Positions 45,333-58,201 of a stretch of 64,000 nucleotides of DNA are shown here, piece after piece. Source of the DNA: Achaetomium macrosporum (taxonomy: Eukaryota > Ascomycota > Sordariomycetes > Sordariales > Chaetomiaceae); assembly GCA_033296875.1 (NCBI GenBank), contig MU860032.1, positions 114,991-178,990 of the forward strand, in the 5' to 3' direction. The position numbers and the translations under genes were made by a program. Position 1 is the first letter of the stretch. Every line of letters starts with the position of its first letter. Below the pieces are notes generated by a model. The model saw only the letters and a list, made by a program, of their open reading frames with translations. It was not told the DNA's origin and did not search any database.

Positions 45333-47359
45333 TCACCACCATCTCCTCCTCCTCTCCACCCCCACCCCCTGAAGACCAATCTCCAAAAGCGCAGCACTCG
45401 AATCCGGCACCGTAACTTTCACCACCCCTCCCTCCCCGACGACCACAACACGTTCCCCGACCTGCGCCGTCGTCGTCATATTCCCCAGCCTCACCGGCCG
45501 GCCGCGGTCCAGCTCGTAGTTGTAGCTCCACCCGTCGAAGGTGATCCCCGTGATGGCGTCGCTGCCGTTGGCCATGAGCCGCTTCACGTTCACGACTGTG
45601 CCGGGTGCGACGCCATCTAGCCGGAACGCGTACTCCGGTTGAGGGCGGGGGGGTAGAGGTGCGGGAAGGGGCACGAGGCCGGCGCCGTTGACGGTGGTGT
45701 TGTATGCGCGGAGGTTGAGGATTAGCAGGCGGGTGAGGTGGGTGCCGTCTGCGATTCTCGTTAGGTATATGTAGGTAGTGAGTTGTATTTTAGGGGGTGA
45801 GGTTATATGTGGGTTGGGGGGGGGGGGTTTGAAGGGTGCTTACGAACAGAAATGGGGAGGAAAGAAGGAAGGAAGGAGGACAAGCACATACGGGAGGAGT
45901 AGATTGCGTAGGCTGATTCTGGGATCATGGAGGAGGAGGAGGAGGAGGAAGATAAGGGGATCTCGACCACGGTAGCGGGGGACTGCCGCAGGTTGCCGAG
46001 GGCTGCGGCCACGGCTATGGAACCGTAGTAGGGGGCCTTGGTGCCGATGGTGGCGAGGGAGGTTGAGACGGGCTGCCAGGCTTGGTACTACATAATCATC
46101 ACATTCACAATCAGTATTCGAAAAGCAGGGTATAGAGAAACAAGAAAAGGACAGAGTTGGGAAAGGTACCCGGTAGTTGGTCCCCATGTGCATGTGTACC
46201 CGCTTGAAGCCGACCGAGGCCGAGTAGAGGTTGAAGTCGACGCCCCAGAGGGCCGCACCAAAGGTGTTGGAGAGGCCCGGGCGGCCCTGGTTGTACAGGG
46301 AGTTGGCCTCGCCGAAGATCAGGGGCGGCACTGGGTCCGCAGTAGACGACTGTGACAGGATTGCCTTGTACTCGGTGACGTGGGCGTCGACGGAGCGTTT
46401 GGTGACCGCGTGGTTCATGAGGGTGCCCTGGAGGGTGACCCCCGGTGAGGTGGCGCCGCTGATGTAACTGGGGACGGTCAGTGTACCGCTGGTGAGTTGA
46501 GAAGGGAGGCTGAGATGGCGAGAGTACTTATGAGTGGAAAATAGTTTGATGCTTTTGTCCTCATTCAAGCCTGCCGCCCATGCTGCAGGGGCTTTCAGAC
46601 GGTTGCCAACACCGGCAAAAGACGGCGCCATGTAGCCGTAGACATCGTCGGTGGCAAGCTCGGGACAGTGCTCCTTGAGGAGCGCCTTGATCGTCCGTGT
46701 GCCATTGTGCCATTGCGAGACGTAGGTGGCTTCGTTCCAGTCTGACGGTCTCACGGGTCCTTGGGCAGATGTCGAATAAAGATCTGGTTCGTTCCCGTAT
46801 TCCCAGAGATAAAGTTGCCGGCGCCCGAGCGCTTTGCAGGCCAGGGGGACTGTGTCTAGGAGGGTCTGCCACCCGCTGGACCGATTCCCGCCGAGACCGA
46901 GGTTGAAGCCGTGGCAGAACTTGACGTCTCTCCAGGTGTTGTAGGACTCAAAGTAGGACGGCCCAATGGTTATGGTCGTTGGATAGTCGGGCGACCGCGC
47001 CGGGTCGATGGTGCCGTTGAGGGCGTAAGGAAGCGAGGCATCATAGAGAGCATAGTCCTGGGTGTTGCCGCCAACGCGGATGTAAGGTTTGGTGCCAATG
47101 ATGCGTCCGATGTTCTCCAGGAGGGTGTCCGAGTAGATGTTTGGGTGCGAGGTATTCCCTGGGAGTGTCAGGCCAAGTTCACGGGTTAAGGTAATACATT
47201 AAGTGCTATACCTGCAAAGTCAGGGAAGCTCGAGAACTCGATGCTGTAGCTCACAAAGCCGTCGAAAACATCATTCTGTTGCACTGAGCTTGCCACGGGA
47301 TACTCGGATCTGACCAGACGGGCAGTGGTGAGTGAGTACAGAAGGGCGACTTGCTTCAT
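45333..47359 (-). CDS. GH79 glycoside hydrolase (beta-glucuronidase type)
   Basis: Retaining glycosidase, probably acting on glucuronic acid residues of glycans such as arabinogalactan. Exons 47359-47212, 47158-46528, 46467-46170, 46087-45892 and 45748-45333 give 562 residues. The family start SYSIEFSSFPDFAGNTSHPN is rebuilt across intron 1. The acid/base motif is LYLWEYGNEPDLY. Intron 2 restores FSTHNYISGAT. The nucleophile motif is PLIFGEANSLYNQG. The C-terminal beta-sandwich (about 425-562) has a Ser run (SSSSSSSS) before it. Introns 1 and 2 have CTGAC branch sites. The N-terminal MKQVALLYSLTTARLV is a weak signal peptide; an upstream start with a stronger hydrophobic stretch (MNGRGLSIGYMTVLLLLPVL) and another intron is possible. 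The protein ends RRRRWW. Confidence 0.88.
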
Positions 47360-48609
47360 CTTCGGGTTCACGAAACTGGTAGACCCGATGACGGGTTTCG
47401 CAGTCGAATAGCACGGGGAGAAGGAGTAGTACAGTCATATAACCGATGCTCAGGCCTCTCCCATTCATCTTCATCCACCGCCGCTGCCTGTATGCCCCGT
47501 ATGAGGAGCACTCGGCCATGATCTCGGCCAAAATGTTGCATGGGCAGCGGGGAACTGCTCACCAGACTCGACAAACATAGCCGCTGCTGACGTCGTAGCA
47601 CGGACATGCAGTTCTACGTCCCTCTGGCGCACGTTGAGTGGTTCATATGCAGCCTAAACTGAGTGATCGGCACCGCGTCCGCCGGGAGGGAAATGGGAAA
47701 TCTTGCTTGTTTGGGACTGAGACAAGTCACCCGGGTAGTCTAGTTTGGAAGTAGGGGACTAAACTTAAAAGAAATCTAAAGGGCCAAGCTTCGGGTTCCG
47801 ACCATTCGGAACTTGAGAGCCTCTGCGGTACACCTTACAATGTAGCAGCTGCCCGGAAACCCCTCGTCCAGGTTGCAACCTCGATTCAGCTGGAGCGCGA
47901 GTCGTTCACGGTGTTCGACGACCGGGCGATCCGTCGTGCTGGATTGTGCCCCCAAAGCACGGGGTAGAGTTGAGGGGATGGAGCCTTAACAGTGGCACTA
48001 ACAGTGGCGGGGTTGCGGTGATCGATGGGGAGCTCGAGCGGACCCTGGCCGCCGTTGCAGAGACACGGTCGAGTGGCTTGAAGATGGGCGGGCAATAATA
48101 ACAAGCGGATGATTCAAAGAACTTTCCATTGACTCTTCAGAACAGGATGATCAGAGTCATTGCCGTCGGGAGAAGCCTGGGCTGGGCGCCACGGCGGTCC
48201 GGCATATGGAGCCGTTCCGTTGCCGACCCGATGCTAGGCGCCTTCGCTGATCCTCCCATTGTCTGATTATCAGGCAACCGAACCACGGTTCAATGGCAAG
48301 TCGCAGCCGGAAAAACGACGTCATCTCAGCTGGGGAGGTAGCGACAGGACAGCAGCAGTTTCCCAAATATCTTGTTCAATTAACCTCAATTGATCCAATT
48401 CGATTCCGCCCGATAAGTTCCTACTGTACAGAGAACGTCAAGCGCCGACAGACGGTCAATCCCACCTGGTTGAAGGTGACAACTGCCCGATCTAAGACGC
48501 TCTTGGCATCCGCTCGCATCCCGTCCCTCGGGCCTCCGCACTTACATGCGGAGCTGCTCCTTATTGCACAACCTACTGCCGTGACATTCCGTCTCCTGTG
48601 CCCCTCGGG
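47360..48609. other. Intergenic, divergent GH79 and SSADH promoters
   Basis: No supportable gene. It may include an extra 5' exon of the GH79 gene near 47400-47470 (see that entry). Confidence 0.5.
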
Positions 48610-50342
48610 ATGGCCTTCTTACACAGAACTCTGTTTTCCGCCTCACGGGCAGCAGCAGTCAAGTCTCAGTTTCGGCGGTCAGCGCTGCCAGCCATAGTAG
48701 CCGACCCCTTCTCGCGCCTGGCGTCCACCATGGTCCCGAAGGTACCGCATGCTCACCGCATTCTCTTCTCATCGATGCGGGAATCCGGTGGCTGACACTG
48801 CAGCCAGCTCAAAGACCCGTCCCTGTTTAAGCAGGACGTGTGCTATGTCAACGGCGAGTGGGTGAAGGCCAAATCAGGCAAGACATTCGAAGTGCACGGT
48901 AAGTCTCGCCCACCGGTCTCGGCCTAATCGGTCACCTCTGCTTACTCTCGGCCACAGACCCAGCCACGGGCCAGCTCATCGGCACTTGCCCGGAGTTTGA
49001 CGCCCAGGACGCAGAGAAAGCCATCAAAGCAGCCGCAGCTGCGTTCGAAGAGTTCCGACACAGGACAGGGCGCGAGCGCTCCAAGCTGCTCCGGAAATGG
49101 TACGACTTGATGGTCGAGAACGCCGACGACCTGGCCACCCTCATCACCTGGGAAAACGGCAAGCCGACGGCGGACGCCAAGGGCGAGGTGACGTACGCCG
49201 CCAACTTCTTTGAATGGTTCAGCGAGGAAGCCCCCCGCATCTACGGCGACACCATCCCCTCGTCCGTGCCCGGGAACCGCGTCTTCACCGTCAAGGAGCC
49301 CGTCGGCGTCTGCGGGCTCATCACGCCGTGGAACTTCCCGGCCGCCATGATCACGCGCAAGGTCGGACCCGCCCTCGCCGTCGGCTGCACCGTGGTGGTC
49401 AAGGCCCCCGGCGAGACGCCCTACACGCCGCTCGCCCTTGCGGAACTCGCCCACCGCGCCGGCATCCCCAAGGGCGTGGTCAACATCATCACCGCCGCCC
49501 AGAACACCGCCGAGGTAGGCCAGGAGCTCACGACTAACCCGACGGTGCGCAAGATCTCCTTCACCGGCTCGACGCCCGTCGGTAAGCTGCTCATGAAGCA
49601 ATGCTCCGGCACGCTCAAGAAACTCTCTCTCGAGCTGGGAGGCAATGCTCCTTTTATAGTTTTCGACGACGCCGACGTCGACCTGGCCGTCACGGGGGCG
49701 ATCGCGTCCAAGTTCCGGTCGTCTGGCCAGACGTGCGTATGCGCCAACCGCATCTTCGTGCAGCGCGGCATCTACGACGAGTTCGCGGCCAAGTTCGCCG
49801 CCAAAGTGCGCGAGTTCAAGGTCGGCAACGGCTTCGACCAGGGCGTCACCCACGGCCCGCTCATCCACGCCCGTGCCATCGACAAGGTGGAGCAGCACGT
49901 GCGCGACGCCGAGCAGAAGGGCGCCAAGGTCGTCCTGGGCGGGCACAAGCTGCCCGATCTGGGGCCCAACTTCTTCCAGCCGACCGTGCTGACCGGCATG
50001 ACGACTCGCATGGCCATGGCGGCGGAGGAGACGTTTGGGCCCGTGGCGGGGCTGTTCCCCTTTGATACCGAGGACGAGGTGGTGCGGATCGCGAACTCCA
50101 CGCCGGTCGGACTGGCCGGCTATTTCTTCTCGAGGGACCTGCATCGCGTGTATCGCGTGGCGGAGCATCTGGAGGTGGGCATGGTAGGCGTGAATACGGG
50201 ACTGATCTCGGACCCGGCGGCGCCGTTCGGCGGGGTGAAGGAGAGCGGTTTTGGCAGGGAAGGGTCGCTGTATGGCATTGGGGAGTACCAGGTCACGAAG
50301 ATGATCACGTATGGTGGGATGGGGAAGCCATTGCAGAGATGA
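48610..50342 (+). CDS. Succinate-semialdehyde dehydrogenase, mitochondrial form
   Basis: Oxidises succinic semialdehyde to succinate with NAD(P)+, the last step of the GABA shunt. Exons 48610-48741, 48808-48898 and 48958-50342 give 535 residues. The first 40 residues (MAFLHRTLFSASRAAAVKSQ...) are basic and free of acids until Asp, like a mitochondrial presequence. The aldehyde dehydrogenase core starts at KLKDPSLFKQDVCYVNGEWV. Motifs: GLITPWNFPAAMITRKVGPA (cofactor and substrate region), FTGSTPVGK, ELGGNAPFIVFDDAD with Glu300, and SGQTCVCANR with catalytic Cys334; ETFGPVAGLFPF and VGMVGVNTGL follow. The second cysteine two residues on is typical of SSADH. A second in-frame ATG at 48730 in an ACCATGG context could give a form without the presequence. 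Confidence 0.93.
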
Positions 50343-51903
50343 GCAAAAACGGGGATGGACCGGGAGATCTTCTGATGGAATGACCGGTTGGATCTGTGAA
50401 TATATCTTGCTTGTGGTTTGTTGGCTCAAAAAGAATGTGAAAGTCTGCTGGCCATTTCATCGTGCTCTCTAGACAGCCCAGTGGTAACTGCCCTACCGCA
50501 GGCATGCACTATACAAGCAACAATATCCAACGGAGGTTCGATCCGGTGTATGTACTGACCGCTCGGCCATGGCGCCATTAGGACACAGTGCCGTCAGGGC
50601 ACCTGGTTCGGTCTTACGGCTCCCAACCGACTAGCGCCTTGAAGCTATGGGACGGACGGGAGAAAGACGACCAGGCGTCATTACCTTATGTACCCAATCA
50701 CCAGGGTGATGAAACTTTCTAGCCCGGATATGGAAGAGGGGGATAGCTCTTTATTTTGGAGTTATATTGACTACCTTATGTATTGAACAGATTACTTAAC
50801 TAGCATTACATTGCTTAAGGATACCAAAACTAAGGCACCTAGTCAACCCAAGATAAAACAAGCCATACACCAAGCGCCTCACCGTGATAGTCTAAGAAGA
50901 GCCAAGACGAAGAAGAAGAGGGCGAAGAAGAAGAAGAAATGGCAGCCAGAGGAAGCTAGTATAACTAACGGACCCGATATTCCGCTGTGGAGATTAAAGC
51001 AAGAGCACACTGTCAACAGTACACCTTGTCCAACTCTATAAATATCGAGTGTTTTGCTTCCGCGGGTTGCCGGCTAGAAGTTAGTAAGTCAAGATCTTGG
51101 AGGTTGGCGAGGTTTGAAGACCGCGCTCATTCCAGGACGGATGGGAATGGACATATGTCAGTCACCTCTTTATGAGACCATTCCATCGCTACACAGGGGG
51201 TGAAGTTCAAGAGAGTGTCCAGTCAAGAATTGCTGTAGGCGAACTCAACACGCGAGAGGGATATTATTAGCTATTAGAGTTTGCTTGGGTCGGCCGTTCC
51301 CAAATTCTCACCTAAGGTGGTGAGAACGAGGACTAGAGCACCCTTCGATGATTCCCTTCCTCAGCCTCCTTCCCACCACCATGCCTCCGTTTTTTTGTCG
51401 GTTTTGTGATTTTATTGTTCATGTCCCATCCGCATCGCCCTTCTCAGTCCCAAAGCCAACCTAAACGACTGTGCCATCTCTCGGCTGAGGTGAGGATAGG
51501 CAGGGTATACTTTGGGTATCAAAACACTGAAACAAGAACATCATGTACCTTGCGAGATAATCTCGAGTCGCGTAGCGCGGGAAAAGCAGAAACAGAACCA
51601 AGCAATAGCAACAGCGCGATAGCAGAGCGTGCACGTGCCACACTGGATGTTGATGTCGCCGCGTGAGCCAAAAGCCGAGGGTATCAGAGAACCAATCTTG
51701 ACAGGGTATCTCGAAATGCAGATCCGATTCCGACCAAACCCGAGGGTGAAGCTAAAATGGGGGCGTAGTGCCTCTCATGGTGGCGCGCGTTGATGGGCGA
51801 ATTCGCTCTAAGTATTTTCGTGGTATTTCATCTCCCGTACGATCCGATCCGATGCTCATGATCATGATATGCCGGAACCTCAAACGGTGAACTGCGTGGC
51901 CGC
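50343..51903. other. Intergenic, AT-richer, with repeat copy C
   Basis: Convergent 3' flanks of SSADH and the PH-domain gene. The part 50690-51310 has lower GC than its surroundings and holds repeat copy C, so it is probably a decayed transposable element. No gene supported. Confidence 0.5.
50851..50938 (+). repeat. Dispersed repeat, copy C (weaker)
   Basis: Opposite orientation to copies A and B. The segment around ACAAGCCATACACCAA matches the reverse complement of copy A at about 19 of 22 positions. The encoded peptide KIKQAIHQAPHRDSLRR resembles the peptides of A and B, then runs into AKTKKKRAKKKKKW. Similarity falls off quickly on both sides. Confidence 0.45.
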
Positions 51904-53875
51904 CTAGGCGGCAGCAGTCACAGCGGGGGTGGCCTCGAGGGGCTTCGCGGGAGTCTCCTCCTCGGCAGCGGCCGGAGCAGCAGTGGTGGACTCGGCCTCG
52001 GCAGGCTTAGCGGCCTCCTCGGCGGCGGGCTCGGCGGCCTTGGCCTCTGCCTCGGTCGCAGGGACGGCGGGGACAGCGGGTGTCTCCTCGGCCTTCTCCT
52101 CGGCCTTCTCAGGCTTCTCAGCCTTGCTCTTGCCCTGGGATTCTGTCAGTCTTACGTCCCTTCCTATTCGCATTGACAGAAAGTAATGGTACATACCTTG
52201 ATAGTGGCGCGGAGCTTGGAGAAAGCGGAAGGTGACTTGGGCTTCTCGGCCTCCTCGTCCGAGGTAGAGCCTTCCTTCTTCTTACCAAAGGCGAAAGGCA
52301 GCGAGCTCTTGCGCTTCTCAGTCTTCATCTCCTTCTTGGTCTCGCCATTGGTGACCGGAGTAGCCTCAACGGTCTCAGTGGGAACGGTAGCAGGGGAAGC
52401 AACCTCGGCGGACAGAGGCTCGGTGGTCTCAACGGCGGGGATCACCGGGGCGGTCTCAGCGACGGCCTCGGTGGTGGCAGGAGTCTCCTCCTTGGGGGAG
52501 GGCTCGGTAGGAGCCGCAACCTTCTTCTTGCCAAAAGACAGGCCGCCAAAGATGCTAGAGGCTTGTTAGCAAGACTATTGATCGGCCATTGGTGATCAGT
52601 CTTACCTGGTGCGCTTGATGTGGGCGGGGCGGGCCTCGGTAGCCTCCTTCTTCTCCTCCTCCTTCTTGGGTTCCTCAGCCTTCTCCTCAGGCTTAGCCTC
52701 AGCCGCAGCCTCGGTGGCAGCAGGAGCGGTCTCGGCGGCAGGCTCGGCGGTAGACTCGGCAGCAGCGTCGGCCGCAGGAGCAGTAGAAGCCTCGGCAACC
52801 GCGGTTTCAGCCTCGGCGGGCTTGGCCTCAGCGGGCTCGGCAGCCTTCTTCTCTTCCTTCTTGCCGAGCAGGTTGCCAAAGATAGAAGCGCGCTTACGGC
52901 TGGCAGAGCGGCGCTTAGGCTGCTCCTTCTCTGTCTTCTCCTCCTCCTTCTTGGCTTCCTCCTTGGCGGGCTCGGCGGCCGCAGTCTCGGTGGCAGCAGC
53001 AGCCTCCTCAGTGGCGGGAGCGGCCTCAGTAGCCGTCTCAGCAGCAGGCTCAGCAACGGGAGCCTTCTCCTCCTTCTTGACCGGAGTAGGCTTCAAGCTC
53101 TCCAGGGTCTTCTTGTACGTCTCAGACTCGGTGACTGTGGCAGCAAGCTCCTTGGCCTCGGCAATCTTGGCCTTCAGCTGAGCGACCCAGTTGTCACGCT
53201 CAGCGGTGCTGGCAGCTTTGAAAGTGTGCTTGTGACCCTTGGCGGTGAAGTGAAACTTGTTAGAGCCCTCGACGGTAGGCTCCGAAGCCTCAGCCTGGCG
53301 ATTATTAGCTGCCGAGCCTAGTAACCTTCGAAGTGTGCCAACTTACAAGGTGAATGGCGCCATGGGGCGCAGCCTTGTCGCCCTTCTCACTGTAGAAGAG
53401 AAGGCCCTTGCCAGTCTCGGCAGCCCACGAAGTCACATGGTGAGCAACCTCTGTGGCCTTGTCCGCCTTGAACGAGCTGATGGACTTCAGGTCAACGGGC
53501 TCCGAGCCAAACCAGAAGAGCTGCTTGGTGTAAAGGAAGTTCCTTGGGAGGCGTTAGAATCTGGCATTGATAGATCGAATGTGGTCATGACACGTACTTG
53601 GGGAAGTTGGCACCCTGGCCCTTGTGCTCGAGATGGCCTTCCTCGATCGGCTTGGCCTCTTCCTTCTTGGCTTCCTCAGCCGGAGCGGCAGCGGCAGCGG
53701 TCTCCGTAGCCGCAGCAGCCTCACCCTCGGCCGCAGGAGTGGCCTCGACGGCCGGGGCAGAGGCAGCAGCCTCGGTGGTCTCAGCGGCAGTGGTCTCGAC
53801 GGGCTTCGTCTCGGCGACCGGCTCGGTGGCGGCTGTCTCCTGGGGCACCTCGGCGGGCTTCTGTGTGTCGGCCAT
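51904..53875 (-). CDS. PH-domain protein, Meu6-like, Ala/Glu-rich
   Basis: Exons 53875-53598, 53542-53347, 53294-52606, 52554-52197 and 52134-51904 give 583 residues. The N-terminal 80 residues are low-complexity Ala/Glu/Thr. A PH domain spans about 80-200 (EEGHLEHKGQGANFPKNFLY, LFWFGSEPVDLKSISSF, GKGLLFYSEKGDKA, HTFKAASTAERDNWVAQLKAK) with the conserved Trp in its last helix. It resembles fungal proteins annotated as meiotic expression up-regulated protein 6. The C-terminal 380 residues are Ala/Glu/Lys repeats punctuated by three basic boxes: RASIFGNLLGKKEEKK, SIFGGLSFGKKK and SLPFAFGKKKE. By family it should bind membranes or a protein partner; the exact role is unknown. Four introns of 51-62 nt are in phase, and two fall between repeat boxes. 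It ends in TAG, with seven open codons before the next stop. Confidence 0.83.
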
Positions 53876-54327
53876 TGTGAAAATTTTGGGTTGCCTTGGC
53901 AGCTGGGTATCTCAAGAAAAAGGAAATGGGTATCGGGTATCACTGAGAGAAGAGAGAGAGCAAGAAAAAGTAGGGGCCTTGATCAATGTTCAATTATCGC
54001 GGCGTGTCCTGCACTGGTCCTTGGGGTATCGCAGAAAAATCTCGGTGAGGAGATGTGCGGGAGAGAGAAAGAGGGAGAGGAAAATGGAAGGCGCCGCCGC
54101 GTGATGACCTTGGGGGGTACTTATTTCGGCACGAAGCACGCCACAGTTTTGTGCTGTGTGAGGGAAAGGGCATTAGAAAACGGCAGCGACATGGCATTCG
54201 CACTGCGCCCTTTCGGGCAGGTTCTGCTTCCTGCATCTGAGTCCTGATTGGCTAACTGGGTTTATACAGACGAAACGGAAGCTCTCTGCAGCCAGTAACG
54301 GAATCTCGTGACCGTCATGGAAAGCAC

Positions 54328-54357
54328 TGGCGCTAGCGCTGGCGCTGGCGCTGGCGC
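54328..54357. repeat. GGCGCT hexamer repeat
   Basis: About five imperfect GGCGCT/AGCGCT units upstream of the PH-domain gene's promoter side. Confidence 0.7.
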
Positions 54358-57300
54358 CCCTGCGACAAAGGGGTTGCGCAACAGTTCGCCAATGAGCCAA
54401 GGTCGAGTTGCTAGGAGAACACCCGAGACGAAATTGCTGCAGGCCGTTCTTGACAAGGATCCAGCTTCCCCTGCACGCGCTCTTGCTGCAGCTCGCGGTC
54501 CACAACGGCTGCAGCTCGATGGCCAGTGCGACTCTGGGGTCCCTGTCAGCCCGTTGGATCAGAAGTTTACCTGGCCTGCAAGTACCGGCAGCTTGCTGCA
54601 AGCACGAGACGCATCCCACTGATCCTGCCGGTGGTCGAGGTGCAAGAGGTGGACTTGGGCTTTCTGCCCCTGAGGCAGGCGTGTCCTGGTTTCCTGTCGA
54701 TCTGATTTTTAGGGTTGCACTACCCTCATCAAACAACAGCCCGTTTCCCAACCGCATCCGCTTCAACATGGTTGCGCACCGTCAGTCACTACCTCCTCGA
54801 TTGCAGGTGACTAACCAACCCAGGGGCCGTCTATACCTGGCACATCGCCCACCGCCAATTCGGATAGAATCTGGTACGTATGAAAGTCTTCGCCAGCTGC
54901 TCAATGTCAAAGGTCGCTTCGACGAGGGCGCATACACTGAACCCCTGCCTTACCGACACAGTCCATCGCAGAGTCGAGGTCTTTGCTGCAGGCTTTTGCT
55001 CATCGACTCGACCATTATCGGAATCCACAGCTCCACCTCTTAAAATTTGGCCAAGACGTTTTCTGGACGTAATCAATTGGGGATCCACCGATTTGCGCTG
55101 ACCTTTCGAGCATCCGTCTTATTGACCCACACAACATTCGGAGTCAAGCCCGACCCATGTGGCAGCCATAAGCGCTCCGGTTTGTGCAACATTGCGAGAG
55201 ACAAAGAGCCTCAACAAGCTTCTGGATGAGTACGAGGAGTGCAGGAATATTTAAGATTTTCCCGATCGCTCAACTTCAACTGTCCAGTTGAGCTGCGCGT
55301 TTCCTGCATCAGTTGCAAGGTCGAGGAGGACTTACCTAACTCAGAGTTTAAACACGAATAGGGGGTGCGAGATGCTACGTTATTGGTCTGCCGGGGTCAG
55401 ATCATCGGCAGAACATTGGCCCCACTTCCGTTATCCCACCTCCGTCCATAAATCCATTGTGTTCAAGTCTGCTGTCCAGCGACCAGATCCTAGGTCAACA
55501 AACCTGGAACAGCGAGTCAGCGACTTCCGGCGATGTTTGACAGTGCCATATGTGAAGCCCTCCCGTTTGTTTTCGTTAGACTGTGTGACTGTGTATGCAC
55601 TGCTTCGTGTGAGACCAGTCCTTGACCCCTTTCTCATGCTACCCACCAGGTAGGTTAATGACAAGATGGGGCGATTGACAAACGAGCAGTGGAGCTTGAA
55701 ACAGCCCTACAATGTCGCATTGGCTTGTCGAGCAGTGGCGCCAACATTGGCCTTGGGCCCTGAGACACCGCTCGTCGGTTCATCAGTCCGCATCTCAACA
55801 TCGTCTTGCACTGCTATTACTGCATTTGGAGAATAACTACCTACGTCTCTGCCATGATTAACAAAGTAGCTGGCGCCTCTCGTCTTTGGCCCTACTGTAG
55901 TAGTGTATCGAAACCCGCCGAGGTTATACATGATGCCTCACAGTTCCAGGTTGCTGTCTGCTAGAGCTCCCGTGCCACCCCACGATCCCAAGAAAGAGCG
56001 CTCATCCAGTTCCTGCTGATCTCCGGCGGCTATGGTGCGGGCCGATTTGGCTAATTCTTGTCGATTCTCGATGCCCGCAGGCTCAAAACCTTACCAATCC
56101 TTGTTTCTGCCGTTTCGCTCACCGGCAACTCAAGAGACTTCTGTTGACGAAAACACACTCCAGTGTAGACACCCCGGGCCATGCTGGCACAACTTCACCG
56201 CTCGCTCTGTCTCCCACACTTCCATTTTTAACCACGCCCACAGTAATTATAGGGGTTACAGTCTTGGCACGTCTCTCTTAGCGCTATCAGTGCAATCAGT
56301 CCCTAATCCTTTGCATTCATATCGATACCGAAGCCTGTTCCGTGTCCTTTGCGAGGCAGTACTACTTATTTGCAAGCCCGTGTTATACGAACCAGATGCA
56401 CCAGTCATCTCTTTGTCTCAATAGACTGGTAATAAGTCCTCTCAGATGTCTATACCTGCCTCTGCAACCTACCTGTTTATTATATAGGTACCTAGTTCAT
56501 CGATGAACGACGAGCAAACATCCCCAATTCTTCTGATGCTTCAAAGGCTCGCGACATCTCGGGGCCCTACAACGCTAATCCTCTTAGAGTTAGCGTCCCA
56601 GATGTGTTCAGATCTTCGACATTTCCGCTTGTGACTGGGGCAGCATTTTCCATCCACCCAATTCATTTGACCCCGCCCTCAGGTGACCCGGCCGTGACAG
56701 TGTCGCGTCCCAGGGAATGCTGAATTCCCTTTCAGATGGTGACATCTTCTTGTTCAACAGCGGAGTAAATTGCATCATTCCCTCAATAGCCTCTGATCGA
56801 TCCAGCAGATTTCACATGCCTCACTCACCCTCAATACAGACTACGTCCTCGCCTTGCCCCGATTTCCAGTTGGTCGTTGCCGATCCTCTCCAATGTATGG
56901 AAATCTCACCCTCCTCCATGACCCGATACGACATCATAAACCTTCTCATGTTCCCGGTTGCGCAGAGCATTCCACCAATTACTCCCGAGGTACAGACTAT
57001 GCGGTGTGGGGGATGACACCCTCACCTGACCCCTTCTCAGTTGATCACAAAGTATCGCCCATTCAGGTCATGCACGTCGCTGCAGGACTGCAAGATAACA
57101 CACTTTTCCAATACGGCATGTGCTCACGGCGCACCTATTACCCGTCCCGGCAGCCTGTTGCTCTCTTCCCATTCGGGTTCTACCTTATATTGAGTGCTCT
57201 TCCCAAGGGGCTCCCGTTGTTCATCCATAGCTTCAGGTACCGATCACCGATAAAGGATCGTGATATAGCCAACCCGCTTCCCGAAGCCTCAATACCTGTA

Positions 57301-58141
57301 TGACCCTCCAATCCTTCAATCGTGCTGCAATGTTCCGTATCAGTGCGTGCTTACTGCGGGCTGCACAACCGTTCCAGAGGTCCTTCACTCGCTAGTATCC
57401 CTTCATGATGCGGGGTCAGGAAGCAGGAAAAAGTATCGGGAGATCTTCCGATCAAGAGCTCGAGCTACGATGCGGCAGGCTCTCGGATACAGGCATACGC
57501 CGGACGGGTCTCCTATGCTGGGTAACTGTCCTTCATGATATTGTCTTGACGTTCTTTGCCTCATCTGGAAGCAAGTGCGTGATCAGGGCGAGACGCTTTT
57601 CTTTTCCTCATTTCCCCATTCATTTCTTCTATTTCTTCTATTCTTCCCTTTCTCATTTTCGTTTTCCCCTCTGGAAGTTACCGCCCTCTACTGTTTGCCT
57701 CAAGTGGTTGCGGCCTGCTTCCGGCTCGACACCGGTTAGTCATGGCTTGCTTTCCCCGTCTTACTTCCGGCCAACTGCGTTTTCCCGACCCACGGTTTCT
57801 GTCGCAACAGCTGCATGTTTGTTCAGGAGACTGCCGGTTCAGGGGTAGCCTCAGAAATGTCAACACCGTTCTCTAAACTAGCCCCGAGCTATCTCGACCT
57901 GCTTTGCCGGTTCATTCATCGGCTGGCTCGACCGGACGTTATTCCTATCTGTTTTTACCGTCTTTGCGCCTCATAGCTGAGGGTTTAAACGGTCCTCTCG
58001 TCGGTTTGTTTACAGTGTACCCCTTACCATTCAACAGAGGCCCGATCTGGCTCCTTAGTCGCTGGCTGGGGCTGGGTTTTATTAGGGGTCTCTCTTCGTC
58101 GTTCTTTTCAGCGCCATGGTGGACGTCAGCATCGGCTCCTT

Positions 58142-58201
58142 GAAACTGTCTTGGATCTACAGTCGAAGAACCAAACTGTCTTCGATCTACAGTGGTTCTA
58201 C
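58142..58201. repeat. Direct repeat, 2 x 30 bp
   Basis: Two adjacent 30 bp units share AAACTGTCTT, then GATCTACAGT, at identical spacing, with scattered mismatches between. Confidence 0.65.

Noticed and set aside
48942..50429. 495-codon minus-strand frame opposite the SSADH gene
   Set aside because: A mirror of GC-rich codon bias. The plus strand encodes a full aldehyde dehydrogenase, and the minus product has no family likeness.
50528..50548. GGTTCGATCC, a tRNA-like T-loop
   Set aside because: The flanking stems do not pair and no acceptor stem is found.
52609..53321. Ser/Ala- or Gly/Leu-rich plus-strand frames opposite the PH-domain gene
   Set aside because: Low-complexity Ala/Glu repeats read backwards give these artefacts.
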